Assembly: GCA_033557465.1 (NCBI GenBank) | Contig: CM066037.1 | Span: 520,420,686-520,484,685, forward strand | Length of the DNA stretch: 64,000 bases | Reading direction: 5' to 3' | From: Ichthyophis bannanicus | Lineage: Eukaryota > Chordata > Amphibia > Gymnophiona > Ichthyophiidae | Part shown: piece after piece, positions 44,343-55,345 of the stretch | How positions within the stretch are numbered: the stretch's first letter is position 1 | Layout: each line of letters begins with the position of its first letter | The notes under the pieces: generated by a model | The model's database searches: none | What the model was told of the DNA's origin: nothing | What the model saw: only the letters and a program-made list of their open reading frames with translations | Program-made: the position numbers and the translations under genes

Positions 44343-47300
44343 TTAATAATGGTTTATGGACCTTTCCTCCAGGAACTTGTCCAAACCTTTTTTAAACCCA
44401 GCTACATTAACAGCCTTTACTACATCCTCTGGTAACAAATTCCAGAGTTTGATTACACGTTGAGTGAAAAAATATTTTCTTTTATTAGTCTTAAATAGTT
44501 TACCCTGTAGCTTCATTGCATGTCCCCTAGTCTTTCTATATTCTGATAAGGTAAACAATCGATCTACGTTTACCCGTTCCACTCCGTTCATTAATTTACA
44601 GACTTCTATCATATCTCCCCTCAGCCGTCTCTTTTCCAGGTTAAAGAGCCCTAACCTTTTTAGCCTTTCTTCATAGGAGTATCCTTCCATCCCCTTTACC
44701 ATTTTGGTGGCTCTTCTCTGAACCTTTTCTAAAATCGCTATATCCTTTTTAAGATACAGCGACCAGAATTGCACACAATATTCAAGGTGCGGTCTCACCA
44801 TGGAACGATATAGAGGCATTATAATATCTTGTTTTATTTTCCATTCCTTTCCTTATCATACCTAGCATTCTATTTGCTCTCTTGGCCACCGCTGCACACT
44901 GGGCCGAGGGTTTTAACATGGTATCCACAATGACGCCTAAATCTTTTTCCTGGGTGGTGGTTCCTAATGTGGAACCTTGCATCGTGTAACCATAGTTTGG
45001 GTTGTTCTTCCCTAGGTGCATAACCTTGCACTTGTCCACATTAAATTTCATCTGCCATTTTGATGCCCAGTCTTCCAATTTATCAAGATCCTCTTGCAAT
45101 TTTCCACAATCCTCTTGGGTTTTAACAACTTTAAATAGTTTTGTGTCATCTGCAAATTTGATAACCTCACTTGTTATTCCACTTTCCAGGTCATTTATGA
45201 ATATGTCAAAAAGTAGTGGACCCAGCACAGATCCCTGGGGTACACCACTATTCACCTTTCTCCATTGGGAAAATTGGCCATTTAGCCCTACCCTCTGCTT
45301 TCTATCTTTTAACCAGTTCCTGATCCACAATAGTACACTGCCTCCTATCCCATGACTCTTTAGTTTTGCCAAAGGTCTCTCATGAGGGACCTTGTCAAAG
45401 GCTTTCTGAAAGTCCAGATACACAATATCAACCGACTCACCTTTGTCCACCTGATTATTCACTCCTTCAAAAAACCATAACAGATTAGTAAGACAAGATC
45501 TTCCTTGTCTAAAGCCATGTTGGCTGTCTCCCATTAGGTCATGACTATCTACATGCTGAGTAATTTTATTCTTTATGATGGTTTCTACCATTTTTCCCGG
45601 TACTGATGTCAGGCTCACCGGTCTGTAGTTTCCCGGATCACCCCTGGAACCTTTTTTAAAAATTGGTGTTACATTGGCGATCCTCCAATCTTCAGGTATT
45701 AGAGATGATTTTAATGATAGTTCACAGATTACTAATAGCAGGTCTGCAATCTCGTATTTCAGTTCTTTCAACACCCTTGGATGTATACCATCCGGCCCAG
45801 GTGATTTGCTACTCTTCAGTTTATCTAATAGTTGTAATACATCTTCCCGATGTATCGATATTTCCTTCAATTCTTCCGCACCTTTAAATACCACTTCAGT
45901 CATGGGTAACATCCCTACATCTTCCTCAGTAAAGACTGAAGCAAAGAATTATTCAGTCTCTCCGCTATCGCCTTGTCGCCTCTTAGTGCTCCTTTAACCC
46001 TTTTATCATCTAATGGACCAACTGACTCTCACAGGTTTTTTGCTACAAATGTACTTGAAAAGGTCTTTACTTGGCTTTTTTGCTTCCGCAGCAAGCTTCT
46101 TCTCAAATTCTCCCTTTGCCTGCCTTATCAATGCCTTGCATTTGACTTGCCAGTGCTTGTGCTGTTTCCAGGTTTCGTCGTTTGGCTCTTTTTTCCATTT
46201 CCTGAAAGATGCTTTTTTGGCAACAACAGCCTCTCTGACCTCACCTTTAAACCATGCTGGCAGTTTTTTAGACTTCCTTCCACTTTTCTTAAAGCGTGGA
46301 ATACAGCTGGTCTGGGCTTCCAAGATAGTATTTTTCAACAACAGCCAAGCCTGATGTACGTCTTTAACCTTTGCAACTGCTCCTTTTAGTTTTTTCTTAA
46401 CTGTTTTCCTCATTTTATCATAGTCTCCCTTTCGAAAGTTAAAAGGTAGTACTGTGGATTTCCTTACTATCCCTCCTCCACTAATTAAATCAAAGGCAAT
46501 CATGCTATGATCACTATTGCCAAGTGGCCCCAACAACCTTATCTCTTGCACTATCTTGCAAAGGATGTAAAAAGACTGGAGACTGTTCAGAGGAAGGCGA
46601 CCAAAATGATTTGGAGCCTGCATCAGAAGCCTTATGAGAAGAGACTTGAAGACCTAAATATGTATACTTTGGAGGAAAGGAGGGACAGGGGAGATATGAT
46701 TCAGACCTTTAAATACTTAAAGAGAAATGATGAACAAACAAACCTCTTCCAAAGACGGGGAACCTGTAAAACTAGAGGGCATAACATGAAACTGCAAGGG
46801 GGTAAATTGAAAGGCAATGTCAGGAAATATTTTTTCACTGAAAGGGTGGTGGATGCTTGGAATACCCTCCCGATGGAAGTGGTAGGGGCGAACACGGTGA
46901 CGGAATTCAAAAAGGCATGGGACAAACACAGAGGATCCCTTTACAGAAATAGGAAAAATAAACGGTACCATCTAACTTCTGAACCATATAACGTCTCAAC
47001 AAATAGGGGTGTCCTACATGGAGTGGTGGGTTTACCCCTGAACAAGGATATGGGGAGGGGTGGCCTGCGCGGAGCGACAGGTGCACCTACTCTTGCCATC
47101 TTGCTGGGCAGATTGGATGGACCATGCTGGTCTTTATCTGCCGTCAACTACTATGTTACTAGATCTGGTGTGGTGTTCCACTAAGGATTAGGTCTAATAT
47201 GGCTTCCCCTCTGGTCGGTTCATGAACCAGCTGCTCCAAGAAGCAGTCATTTATTTAATCTAGGAACTTTATCTCCCTAGCATGTCCTGCCGTGACACTG

Positions 47301-47914
47301 ACCCAGTTGATACCGGGGTAGTTGAAATCACCCATTATTATTACTGTGCTGTAACGTTTGTTAGCTTCCTTGATTTCTTTGAGCATTTCATCATCCATTT
47401 GGTCATTCTGGCCAGGCGCTCGATAGTACACCCCCACTGTCATTGCCTTCCCCCTTTTACATGGAATTTCAATCCATATAGATTCTACAGCAGATTTTGT
47501 TTCCTGCAAAACTTTAATCCTTTCTGACTCAATGCCCTCTCTAACATAGAGAGCAACCCCTCCACCAATTTGATCAGCTCTATCATTACGATATAATTTG
47601 TACCCAGGTATCACAGTGTCCCACTGGTTGTCCTCCTTCCACCATGTCTCTGATATTCCAATCATATCTAACCTTTCATTTAGTGCTATATATTCTAATT
47701 CTCCCATCTTATTTTTTAGACTTCTAGCATTTGCATACAAGCATTTTAGAGCATGTATTTTATTCATATTAATTAGGCTATTGTTAGACATGGGTAATTT
47801 AGGATCTTTAAGCTCTGTCTGCTCCATACTTGAGGGCATTTGGGCTACTTTACTCTTTTGTGGAACCTCTCTGCTTTTGGTAGTATCCTTCAAAGATACA
47901 TTCTTCCGAACCAT
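44343..47914 (-). pseudogene. CR1-C ORF2 (endonuclease and reverse transcriptase), broken
   Basis: Endonuclease 47914-47255: YANARSLKNKMGELEYI, ISETWWKED, GGGVALYVREG, VIIMGDFNYPGINW. It continues as CFLEQLVHEPTRGEAILDLI to the break at 47160 and resumes at 46553 (VQEIRLLGPLGNSDHSMIAF). RT: frame 45912-44782 (376 codons) has GPDGIHPRVLKEL, NYRPVSLTSVPGKM, SQHGFRQGRSCLTNLL, SGVPQGSVLGPLLF and IKFADDTKLF. After a frameshift near 44820 the C-terminal part is 44819-44343 ([26 protein letters not shown]). A further break lies at 45912-46006. The RT core is intact. The inverted insertion is the main lesion. Confidence 0.9.
46554..47157 (+). mobile_element. CR1-B-type 3' fragment inserted inverted into CR1-C
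   Basis: Plus-strand CR1 C-terminus (KDVKRLETVQRKATKMIW, NMYTLEERRDRGDM, TERVVDAWNTLP), followed by the 3' UTR ending tactatgttac. It resembles CR1-B much more than its CR1-C host, so it is an insertion of another subfamily, not an internal inversion. The host frame reads ...TPDLV at one edge and VQEIRLL at the other. The only shared bases at the edges are acta (46550-46553 and 47158-47161). Confidence 0.85.
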
Positions 47915-47948
47915 CCGCTCTTGGGCGACTGTCGGCTTCCCCTAATAT

Positions 47949-48869
47949 CTAGTTTAAAAGCTGCTCTATCTCCTTTTTAAAGGTTAATGCCAGCAGCCTG
48001 GTTCCATCCCAGTTAAGGTGAAGCCCATCCCTTCGGAAGAGCCCCTCCTTTCCCCAGAATGTTCCCCAGTTCCTAACAAATCCAAACCCCTCATCTCTGC
48101 ACCATTGTCTCATCCACGCATTGAGACTCCGGAGCTCTGCCTGCCTTTTGGGTCCTGCGCGTGGAACAGGAAGCATTTCAGAGAATGCTACCCTGGAAGT
48201 TCTGGATTTCAACTTCCTACCTAAAAGCCTAAATTTAGCCTCCAGAATCTCCCTACCACATTTTCCTATGTCATTGGTACCGACATGTACCAAGACAGCA
48301 GACTCCTCCCCAGCACTATCTAAGACCTTATCTAGGTGGCGTGTGAGGTCCGCAACCTTTGCACCAGGCAGGCATGTTACCAGGCGATCCTCACGTCCAC
48401 CAGCCACCCAGCTATCTACATGCCTAATGATCTAATCACCAACTATAATGGCTGTCCTAACCCTTCCCTCATGGGCACATGGCCCTGGAGAAACTTCCTC
48501 GGTGCGAGAGGGTTTTACATCACCTGGAGGACAGGTCCTAGTTACAGGATCACTTCCTGCCACACCAGGGTGATGCACTCCTGTCACGTGACCTCTCTCC
48601 TCCATGGCAACAGGGATGCTGCCAGACTGGAGGTGGGACTTCAGGACTATATCCCTGTAGGTCTCGTCTATGTACCTCTCTGTCTGTCTTATGCTTTCCA
48701 AGTCTGCTACTTTAGCCTCTAGAGAATGGACTCGTTCCCTGAGAGCAAAGAGCTCCTTGCACCTAGTGCACACGTAAGACCTCTCACCAACTGGGAGAAA
48801 ATCATACATGTGACACTCAATGCAAAAGACTGGAAAGCCCCCATCCCGCTGCTGGACTGCTGTCTGCAT
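47949..48869 (-). pseudogene. CR1-C ORF1 (zinc module, coiled coil, esterase-like domain)
   Basis: 48869-48432 has a Cys-rich module (FCIECHMYDF, VCTRCKELFAL), a coiled coil (RERVHSLEAKVADLESIRQ) and ends at TAIIVGD followed by TAG, exactly where the esterase Ser (GDS) should be. Translation past the TAG continues in the same frame through 48407-47949 (SWVAGGREDRLVTCLPGAKV, VLVHVGTNDIGK), so a single nonsense change separates the two parts. The GTND block and the C-terminal His region (FRRDGLHLNWDG) are kept. It ends just before ORF2. Confidence 0.84.
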
Positions 48870-49184
48870 CTTAGGTTTAAGTTTGTGTTTAGATCTAAGT
48901 TCTTTACTTACTAACGGTTGCTATGGATATTTATACTAATAAAACTGTACCTAATACGTGTAATATACCTTGTTCATCTGAAGCTTAACTAATCTCAGGT
49001 CCTTAGTGTATGACTGATTTGGGTAATGAGCTTCACCTGAGAGCACCTCCTGTCTTGTAAGATGTGTAAGTACCTATAAAGCTATGATTATCCCAGGGGA
49101 GGGAGGGAAATAACACTTATTAAAAGAGGGCTGCTACACAGTACCCTGTCTTGTGCTGCTGAGGTAAGCTATATTCTGATTTGA

Positions 49185-49560
49185 TTTAAATTATAGCTCT
49201 TAGCTGCTGCTAGTCTCTAACTTCTTATGAAATTTAAACTACAAGCTGTCTGCTGGGTCCTAAATTTAAGCAGAAAGCTCTCTTCTGTGTTTTAAATTTA
49301 AGGTAAAAGTACTTTTCTGATGCTAGACCCTGAGTGACTATTAAATGTAAACTACAAGCTCTCTGCTGGGTTCCAAATGTAACCAGAAAGCTCTCTTCTG
49401 TGTTTTAAATTTAAACTAAAAGTACTTTGCTGTTACTAGGCCCTGAGTGACTATTAAATTTAAACTACCAGCTCTCTGCTGGGTATGAAATGTAACCAGA
49501 AAGTTCTCCTCTGTGTTTTAAATTGAAACTTAAACTGCTGCTACTAGGCCCTGACTGATT
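49185..49560 (-). repeat. About 113-bp tandem repeats in the CR1-C leader
   Basis: At least three copies share ctctctgctggg (49249, 49361 and 49474, periods 112 and 113) and the blocks gaaagctctcttctgtg, ttttaaatttaa and ccctgagtgactattaaat. A fourth partial copy ends near 49560. They lie upstream of ORF1 in sense direction, where some LINEs carry repeated promoter units. Promoter activity is inference. 48870-49184 and 49561-49704 show no gene. Confidence 0.75.
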
Positions 49561-49704
49561 TAACAAAAATAGTGGGTTCACAGATTAATTAGCTTTAATA
49601 CAAAGAATTCTTTTTAGAAAATTACCAGAAGTATATACTCAGTTGCAGATCTCTCTCCAGAAGTAACAGTCCCTTTTTCTAGTCCTTCAAGACAGAGCAA
49701 CCTA

Positions 49705-50964
49705 TTCCAACCTATTGATCGACCACCAAGCCTCTTGGGCACTCCAGGTATCTTGAGCGTACTGGCCCTCACAGTGAGCTCCCCAGCCGGAGAGAGAGGC
49801 ATCCGTCGTCAACTGAATCCACAGTGGAGACTCGAGGGGCATCACTTCCTCCAGGTTCCCCGGATGGAGCCACCACTGTAAGGTCTCCTTGATCCCTGGA
49901 GGGCAGGGGAAAGCCACGGACATGGGCTGACGCTGATGGGACCAGCGCCGAAGAAAGGCCCGCTGAAGAGGCCACATGTGAGCCCTGGCCCATGGCACCA
50001 GCTCTAACGTTGCCGCCATGGTCCCCAGAAACTGCAAATAATGCCAGGCCGAGGGCGCCTTCACGGCTTGAAACTGCTCTACCAGCCACCTCAGCTCCCT
50101 TGCCCTGAGCTCCGGCAAGAACACCATGCCCTTGCCCATGTCAAACCTCGCCCCCAGATACTCAATTTCCTGTGAGGGTCGCAACTTGCTCTTGGCCAGG
50201 TTGATCACCCAACCTAGACTTCTTAGGAAAGTGACCACCTTGGCCGTTGCCCTCTGACTCTCTACCTCGGACTTTGCCCGAATCAACCAGTCGTCGAGGT
50301 ATGGGTGGACTAGAATTCCTTCCTTGCATAGAGCCCCAGCCACGGCCTCCATAACCTTGGTAAAGGTGCGCGGAGCCGTTGCCAGGCCAAAGGGTAAGGC
50401 CTGAAACTGAAAATGCCCCTCCGGCACTGCGAACTGCAGGAATTGCTGGTGTGCCTCGCGGACAGGAATATGCAGATACACTTCCGTGAAGTCTAGGGAA
50501 GTCAGAAACTCTCCCTGTCTCACCGCTACAATCGACTACAGAGTCTCCATCCAAAAGTGAGACACCCTGAGACAACAATTGACCCCCTTCAAGTCGAGGA
50601 TCGAGCGGAAGGAACCTTCTTTTTTGGGTGCTACAAAATAAATGGAGTATCGACCGCATCTGCACTGGTTGGTGGGAACTGGAACCACGGCTCCCAGCAG
50701 CCGCAGCTGCTCCAAGGTGGCCTTCACCACTGCAACCTTGACCGGAGACTTGCACGGGGACTGAACGAAGGAAGGAAAAACGGGTCTTGCGAATTCGAGA
50801 GCATAACCTTCTCGCACCACCTCCAGTACCCACTGATCGAATGTAACCCGGGCCCAGGCCGAGAAAAACTGCCAAAGACGACCCCTCACTGGCAGAACTC
50901 CCTGCTGAGCCCCCATTGCTTCACTATGGCTTCCTAGGCCCCGAGACAGAGAAAGAGGCGCCAA
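49705..50964 (-). pseudogene. DIRS C reverse transcriptase and start of RNase H
   Basis: The N-terminal part 50964-50536 (YSIYFVAPKKEGSFRSILDL) is followed by a stop, then an open frame of 273 codons (50523-49702): FLTSLDFTEVYLHIPV (motif A), LPFGLATAPRTFTKVM (motif B), VHPYLDDWLIRAK (motif C, YLDD), a thumb region, then RNase H (LTTDASLSGWGAHCEG) ending INRLE at 49705, where CR1-C cuts it. A frame in another phase (50162-50875) is a shadow. Apart from the stop near 50530 the RT is well preserved. Confidence 0.88.
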
Positions 50965-52436
50965 GCCCCTTACCTGCCCCTCGAAACCCCCGGAAGCCTT
51001 GCCCCCTGGAGAGGAAGCGACCTCTCTGAAACAGAACCAACCGCGCTGGCCGAAACCTTTGCGACTCGCGAGGCTGAGTCTGCGACAGACCGGGGATACG
51101 TCCCTGCTTCGGTCTATCCTCGGGGAGTCTACCCCCTTTAGACTCCCCCAGCTCCTTCACCAACTTATCCAGGTCCTCCCCCAAAAAGGAGCTTCTTCTT
51201 GAACGGGAGCCTGCTGAGACAGGCCTTGGAAGACCCATCCATAGCCCAGTTCTGGAGCCAGAGGTAGCGACGAGCCGCTACTTTCGAAGCCATGTTTTTT
51301 GCTAAACTCCTGATGAGATCATACTGACTATCTGCCAGATAAGCAGCCCCCAACTCAATTCTGGCCGCCTCTCCGGGCGACTCACTGGGAGGGTCCCCCC
51401 GCCAACTGGAGCTGTTGAGACCATCGTAAGTAAGCCCGTGCCACCCAAGCCCCACACACAGACCCCTGGAGAGCTAAGGCACTGACGTCAAACGCCTGCT
51501 TTAACAGCATGTCCAGCTTCCTATCCTGGGTATCCTCGAGGGCAGCCCTCCACCGGAATCGTGGTCTTCTTCGCGACCGCCGAGACCGCAGCATCTATTC
51601 TAGGGCAGTGGAGCATACCTCTTTACCCTTCCGGTAAGCAATACAGCCTGGCCATAGATCTTACCCCTCTTAGCCCGGATTCCGGCTGGTTCCACTCCTC
51701 CTGAATCATCTGTTGAACCACCTGGTGCACTGGGAAAACCCTCTGGGATTTCCTAACTGCTTGAATAAGCAGGTCCTCCATGACCTCTTCTGTTTCTGGC
51801 CCGGCCCCCCACCGTAGCCATATTAAGAGCCTTTATAAAGATTCCCCGATCAAAGCAGGTAACTCTTCCCGGCGGAAAACGTGCACCATTCTGGCCCGTT
51901 CCTCCTCCAGGATCTCCCTTTCCGAGCTCTTCTTCGTCCTCTCCCAATTCCTTGTCTGAGATCTCACCTTCGAGAGTCTCAGACAGAGGGGAACGGATGA
52001 TCTCCTCCGGAGCGATCCTAGCTCGCTATGCCGGGCCCTCAGCTTCCTCCCAGCCCCTGGACTCCATCTGTCGGACTATCACGCTCGCCTGCGCTGACCC
52101 CTGCGGTCCTTGTTGACACAGACAGAATGCTTTATGCATTAACATGACAAACTCAAGTGAGAAGTCCCCGACGCTCCCCACCTCCAAAGCTCCCAAGGAG
52201 GTAGAGGGACTGGCTTGTGGTAACGGAGGAGCCGCCTGACAAGACGCCGACTGGAAGATAGCCTCCAGAGGCTCCTCCGAATCCTAAGAGACTAGAGGCA
52301 GAGACTCCTGAGCCATTACCGGTTGCATGCCCTGCTCCACTGAGGCCGCCTCAGCTGCGCAGCCTCGACATACCCCGGCCTCCGAGTCCGCCCCCTGATG
52401 AGTCCCACAAACTAGACACTGTGGTGTGGCCGGCAT
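50924..52436 (-). pseudogene. DIRS C gag, broken
   Basis: Starts at Met 52436: MPATPQCLVCG, then GVCRGC, a four-Cys zinc-knuckle-like module shared with DIRS D. An acidic middle region follows (near 51930, DEEELGKGDPGGG), then the conserved C-terminal block read at 51594-51165 (DRKLDMLLKQAFDVSALAL, YLADSQYDLIRSLAKNMA) and 51238-50924 (basic and Arg-rich tail). Frameshifts occur near 51600, 51750 and 51950. 52437-53210 is a leader with poly-C (about 52658-52675) and poly-G tracts and no gene. Confidence 0.78.
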
Positions 52437-53209
52437 GGTGGTCCCCTTCCAAGAGGACCGGAGCTTGTATAAATAACTGACCCCTACCTCCCAACCTAGA
52501 AAAAGAGAAAGGCAAAGACTTTTTTTTTTATAACTTCAAGAAATGCCAGCAAAGGAAAATTTAATGAATTTTAAAGACATTCCTTGCCTGCCAACCGCTT
52601 ACAAAATCCAGCAAAACTTTAAAACTGCCACATGCTGTGCACTGCCAAGCGCCTTCCCCCCCCCCCCCCCCCCGGCATTGAAAGCGCATGAAATTAGCCC
52701 CAAGCGTTGAGCTCTTCCTACCTTGCTCTCCTCTCACCGCCACACCTCCTGACAGTACTGAAGGGTACACCGGCTGCCACCTCAATCTGCCGCCGAGGGA
52801 TCACCGGCCTATCACAAAGGGCGTGGCAGATGGCCGCGTGGCTCATCGCAGCCTGCTGCCACGCTTCTGCGGAGCTCTCTGCTTTCCTCTTTCTCGTCAG
52901 CCACGCGTCTTCCCACCCTCGTGCTCAGCCTCCGCAAGGGCTTCGGCAGCGAGGCGAGAGACGGAAGGTCTCTGCAGACAGCCTTTTAAGCTTGTTCCCT
53001 GAATGGCTGCCGCCGCAATACCGGACAGAACACCTCTCCTCCGCTGCCCTGCAAGACTGGGTTGCCTGAAGCCTCCTTCTCCTCAACCCCGCGGCACAGC
53101 AAGGGGGGGGGGGGAACCTTATAAACTAAAAATTAAAGAAAGCAGAATGATAAAGAATGAAACAAAAGCAAAAACTTCCAACTAACTCTCTCCAGAAAGC
53201 CTGACCTCT

Positions 53210-53389
53210 AGGTTTACTGCCTCCCTACAGCTGCTTGGAGACTGAGCAAAACTGATCTGGTGGGAGGTTCCAGTGGTATGTATACCCTAGGATCATCAAA
53301 AAGATGATGTGCTCAGGCTCCATGCTGCTGGAAGGGGGGGGGGGGCATAACCCAGAGGAAAGGGACTGGACTGGAGGGACGCTTAGGAA
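53210..53389 (-). repeat. Right terminal repeat of DIRS C
   Basis: Contains cagctgcttggagactgagc, the paired atcatcaaaaagatgatg hairpin, and the 37-bp outer edge that the ICR at 36828-36864 matches perfectly. The corresponding sequences are DIRS D 62800-62970 and DIRS E 1985-2167. The element ends at 53389. Confidence 0.88.
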
Positions 53390-55345
53390 CAGGAAATAAC
53401 ACAGCATAAGTAAGTAGACAGGAGAGCTACCTAACAAAATAAATCGGCAAGCTTACTCCACTATGTAGCAGGGCTCGCATTTGGGGGCACCAGCATTTTC
53501 AAAGGAAATAAGGGCAGACAACTGTTGGGATTCAAAGAAAACATAACTATTCCTGGCCAACTTAACCAGGCACTTACAAAGAAAACAAAGGAAAAATAAA
53601 ACACCCAACTGAAGTACCCCAGGTTTAAGAAGCATAAACTGCCGCCTCCTTCTCTGTGTTGCCCTAGATATATCAGAAAAAAATCAAATAGAAAAACCCA
53701 TAAACCTTTGTATTGATGAGCGAAAATACGTTTTGAGAAGCCAATCCCGGTCTACATCTAATGCCAGTGTGATCAACAACGTTGTGGCCACACCAGAATC
53801 AGATCAAGTACCCTGTCAGGTCCAGGCTATCCTCGGGCGGGCCGGGGTAGAAGATAAGCCCTGATCCAAGACACCCACCGCCTTAAACTTGGCTGAAGGT
53901 AAATAGAAGGCACGAGATATTGGCGGAACCTCAGTCAAGAACTTCTTAACCACCACCAAAGGTGGTATTGAAGGAACTTTAGGAAAATTCTAAACTCTAA
54001 AGTTCGTGCTCCTGGACATATACTCCAGTGACTCTGTCTTTCTCTGCAAATTCTCCACATCATGCATAGGGAGGGAGGAGTGGCCTAGTGGTTAGGACAT
54101 GGTACCTCAGGCCGGAGGCTCAAGACCCACCTGGGGACAGCAATCTCAGGCTGGAGGGACTGGAGTTTCTAGTCCTATAGGCACTCCTTGTGGCCTTGGG
54201 CAAGCCACTTAACCCTCCATTGCCTCAGGTACACATAGATTGTATGTGTACCTGAATATATCCAGTACCTGTTTGTAGTAATTACATAATGTAAACCGCT
54301 TTGATTGAAAGATAAGGTGGTATAGAAAACTGGTTAAATAAACAACAACTTGACTGAATCCTGGATTTGATCCACCCGCTGCTCCAAAGAGGTAACCTTC
54401 ATTGGCAGGTCCATTTGTTGAACTGCAGAATTAAACTGGCTAGCAATAGCCTGCAACTGATCCGACAAAGACTGTTCCAATTTATTAATGGCTTCCCATA
54501 TTGTCTCCAAAAAAACAACAACAACTTTGGGCCGTGGTAAAGCAATCCTCACCAAAAAGACAGTTAATAGCAAGTCCGACGTACCTTAGCTCACAGCAGG
54601 AGGACTCAGAACATGCTCAGAAGACTGTATCTGCTCCAAAGATGCAGTTTCAAACCCCTCTGCTCCATCTGCCACAGGAACCACCATCCCCGGAGAAATC
54701 TGTCCAAGACAGGGGGCCGCTCCGCTTGTGTGAGGATTGGGCAGCTGTACAAGCCGCGAAAGCCCCACTTGCTGCGGCACAAACAATTACATCTGCAGGC
54801 TGTACAGAAGGAAGCCAGAATTTTGGGCTCAACGAAACATCTGCCCAAGGCTAGACGGTGATCCATCTTCCACCACTGTCTCCACCAGCAAGCCGCCCCA
54901 AGTACTCACTCCACCACCAGGCCGAAGGAAGGCATCCATCGGCCCAGACTGCCCAGTAAGCTCAGGATAAAGTTTAGCCTTACATTTCCGCACTGTATGC
55001 AGCAAGAAGGAAAAACCAGCAAACTACACCGGGGTGATCCTAGGCATCCACACTCAACGTCGCCATTTTCCCCCTCAAAATAGGAACCGGCCAGAGAGCT
55101 TTTCAACATCCCTATGAAGGATATGGGAGAAGGGGTCACACAGGCACAACCACAGTAAAAGCGTGCAGGCAAACAGAAAGTAAGCAGGCAGTTAGTGCTG
55201 ACAACAACGCAATGGTGGAACTTTTAAGGGAGCTGGTAATCACCTGTTGCGGTCATATGACCGCTACAGCACAACAGTGCTATGGCCAGAGAGCTTTACA
55301 GCGGCGGAAGGCTTCCTATAACCTGATGTGGTTGAGTCGGATTGC
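53390..55345 (-). pseudogene. L1-C: LINE ORF1 and leader, decayed (host of SINE-2 and PLE3)
   Basis: In sense order: a leader (55345-55200, agggagctggtaatc and tatggccagag), a degraded N-terminal region (55140-54580), a coiled coil (54573-54334: AINKLEQSLSDQLQAIAS, VTSLEQRVDQIQ), SINE-2, then an RRM-like C-terminus in shifting frames at about 54030-53450 (NFPKVPSIPPLVVVKKFLTE, ALDVDRDWLLKTYF, ISRATQRRRRQFML). The pattern is that of an L1/Tx1 ORF1. ORF2 is absent because DIRS C begins. The leader is related to the L1-A target at 34091-34166. 55883-55985 (after PLE3) continues non-coding sequence. Confidence 0.6.
54068..54343 (+). mobile_element. SINE-2, tRNA-derived with L2-like tail
   Basis: A second copy of the SINE-1 family: head aggagtggcctagtggttag, body ttgtggccttgggcaagcc and ttgcctcaggtacac, tail gtaaaccgctttgattg then ggttaaataaac. 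It contains a short inverted piece (acacatagattgtatgtgt) near 54235. It splits the ORF1 of L1-C. Confidence 0.8.

Larger units (their letters stand above)
44167..49704 (-). mobile_element. CR1-C LINE, near full length, in DIRS C
   Basis: The 3' end carries the CR1 microsatellite (aagaacataagaagaacataag) at 44167-44190. ORF2 runs 47914 to 44343 and ORF1 48869 to 47949. A 0.8-kb leader (48870-49704) with tandem repeats reaches to 49704. It is interrupted by an inverted CR1 3' fragment (46554-47157). DIRS C's RNase H resumes exactly beyond it (INRLE at 49705, RAVALALRTF at 44164). No target duplication longer than a few bases is seen, as usual for CR1. The 3' part is almost identical to CR1-E (59433-60174). 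Confidence 0.88.
36355..53389 (-). mobile_element. DIRS element C (host of L1-B and CR1-C)
   Basis: Both termini are recognisable: left edge agagtaattagacc at 36355 and right edge ending cttaggaa at 53389. The ICR (36807-36864) joins these two edges exactly. Order in plus coordinates: left repeat, ICR, recombinase (36820-37586 and 43196-43560), RNase H (43560-44166), CR1-C, RT (49705-50964), gag (50924-52436), leader and right repeat. Removing L1-B and CR1-C leaves about 5.9 kb, full length. All genes are broken except a 273-codon RT stretch. It belongs to the same family as D and E. Confidence 0.9.

Noticed and set aside
49185..49560. CRISPR array
   Set aside because: Repeats of 113 bp without unique spacers, in a vertebrate LINE leader.
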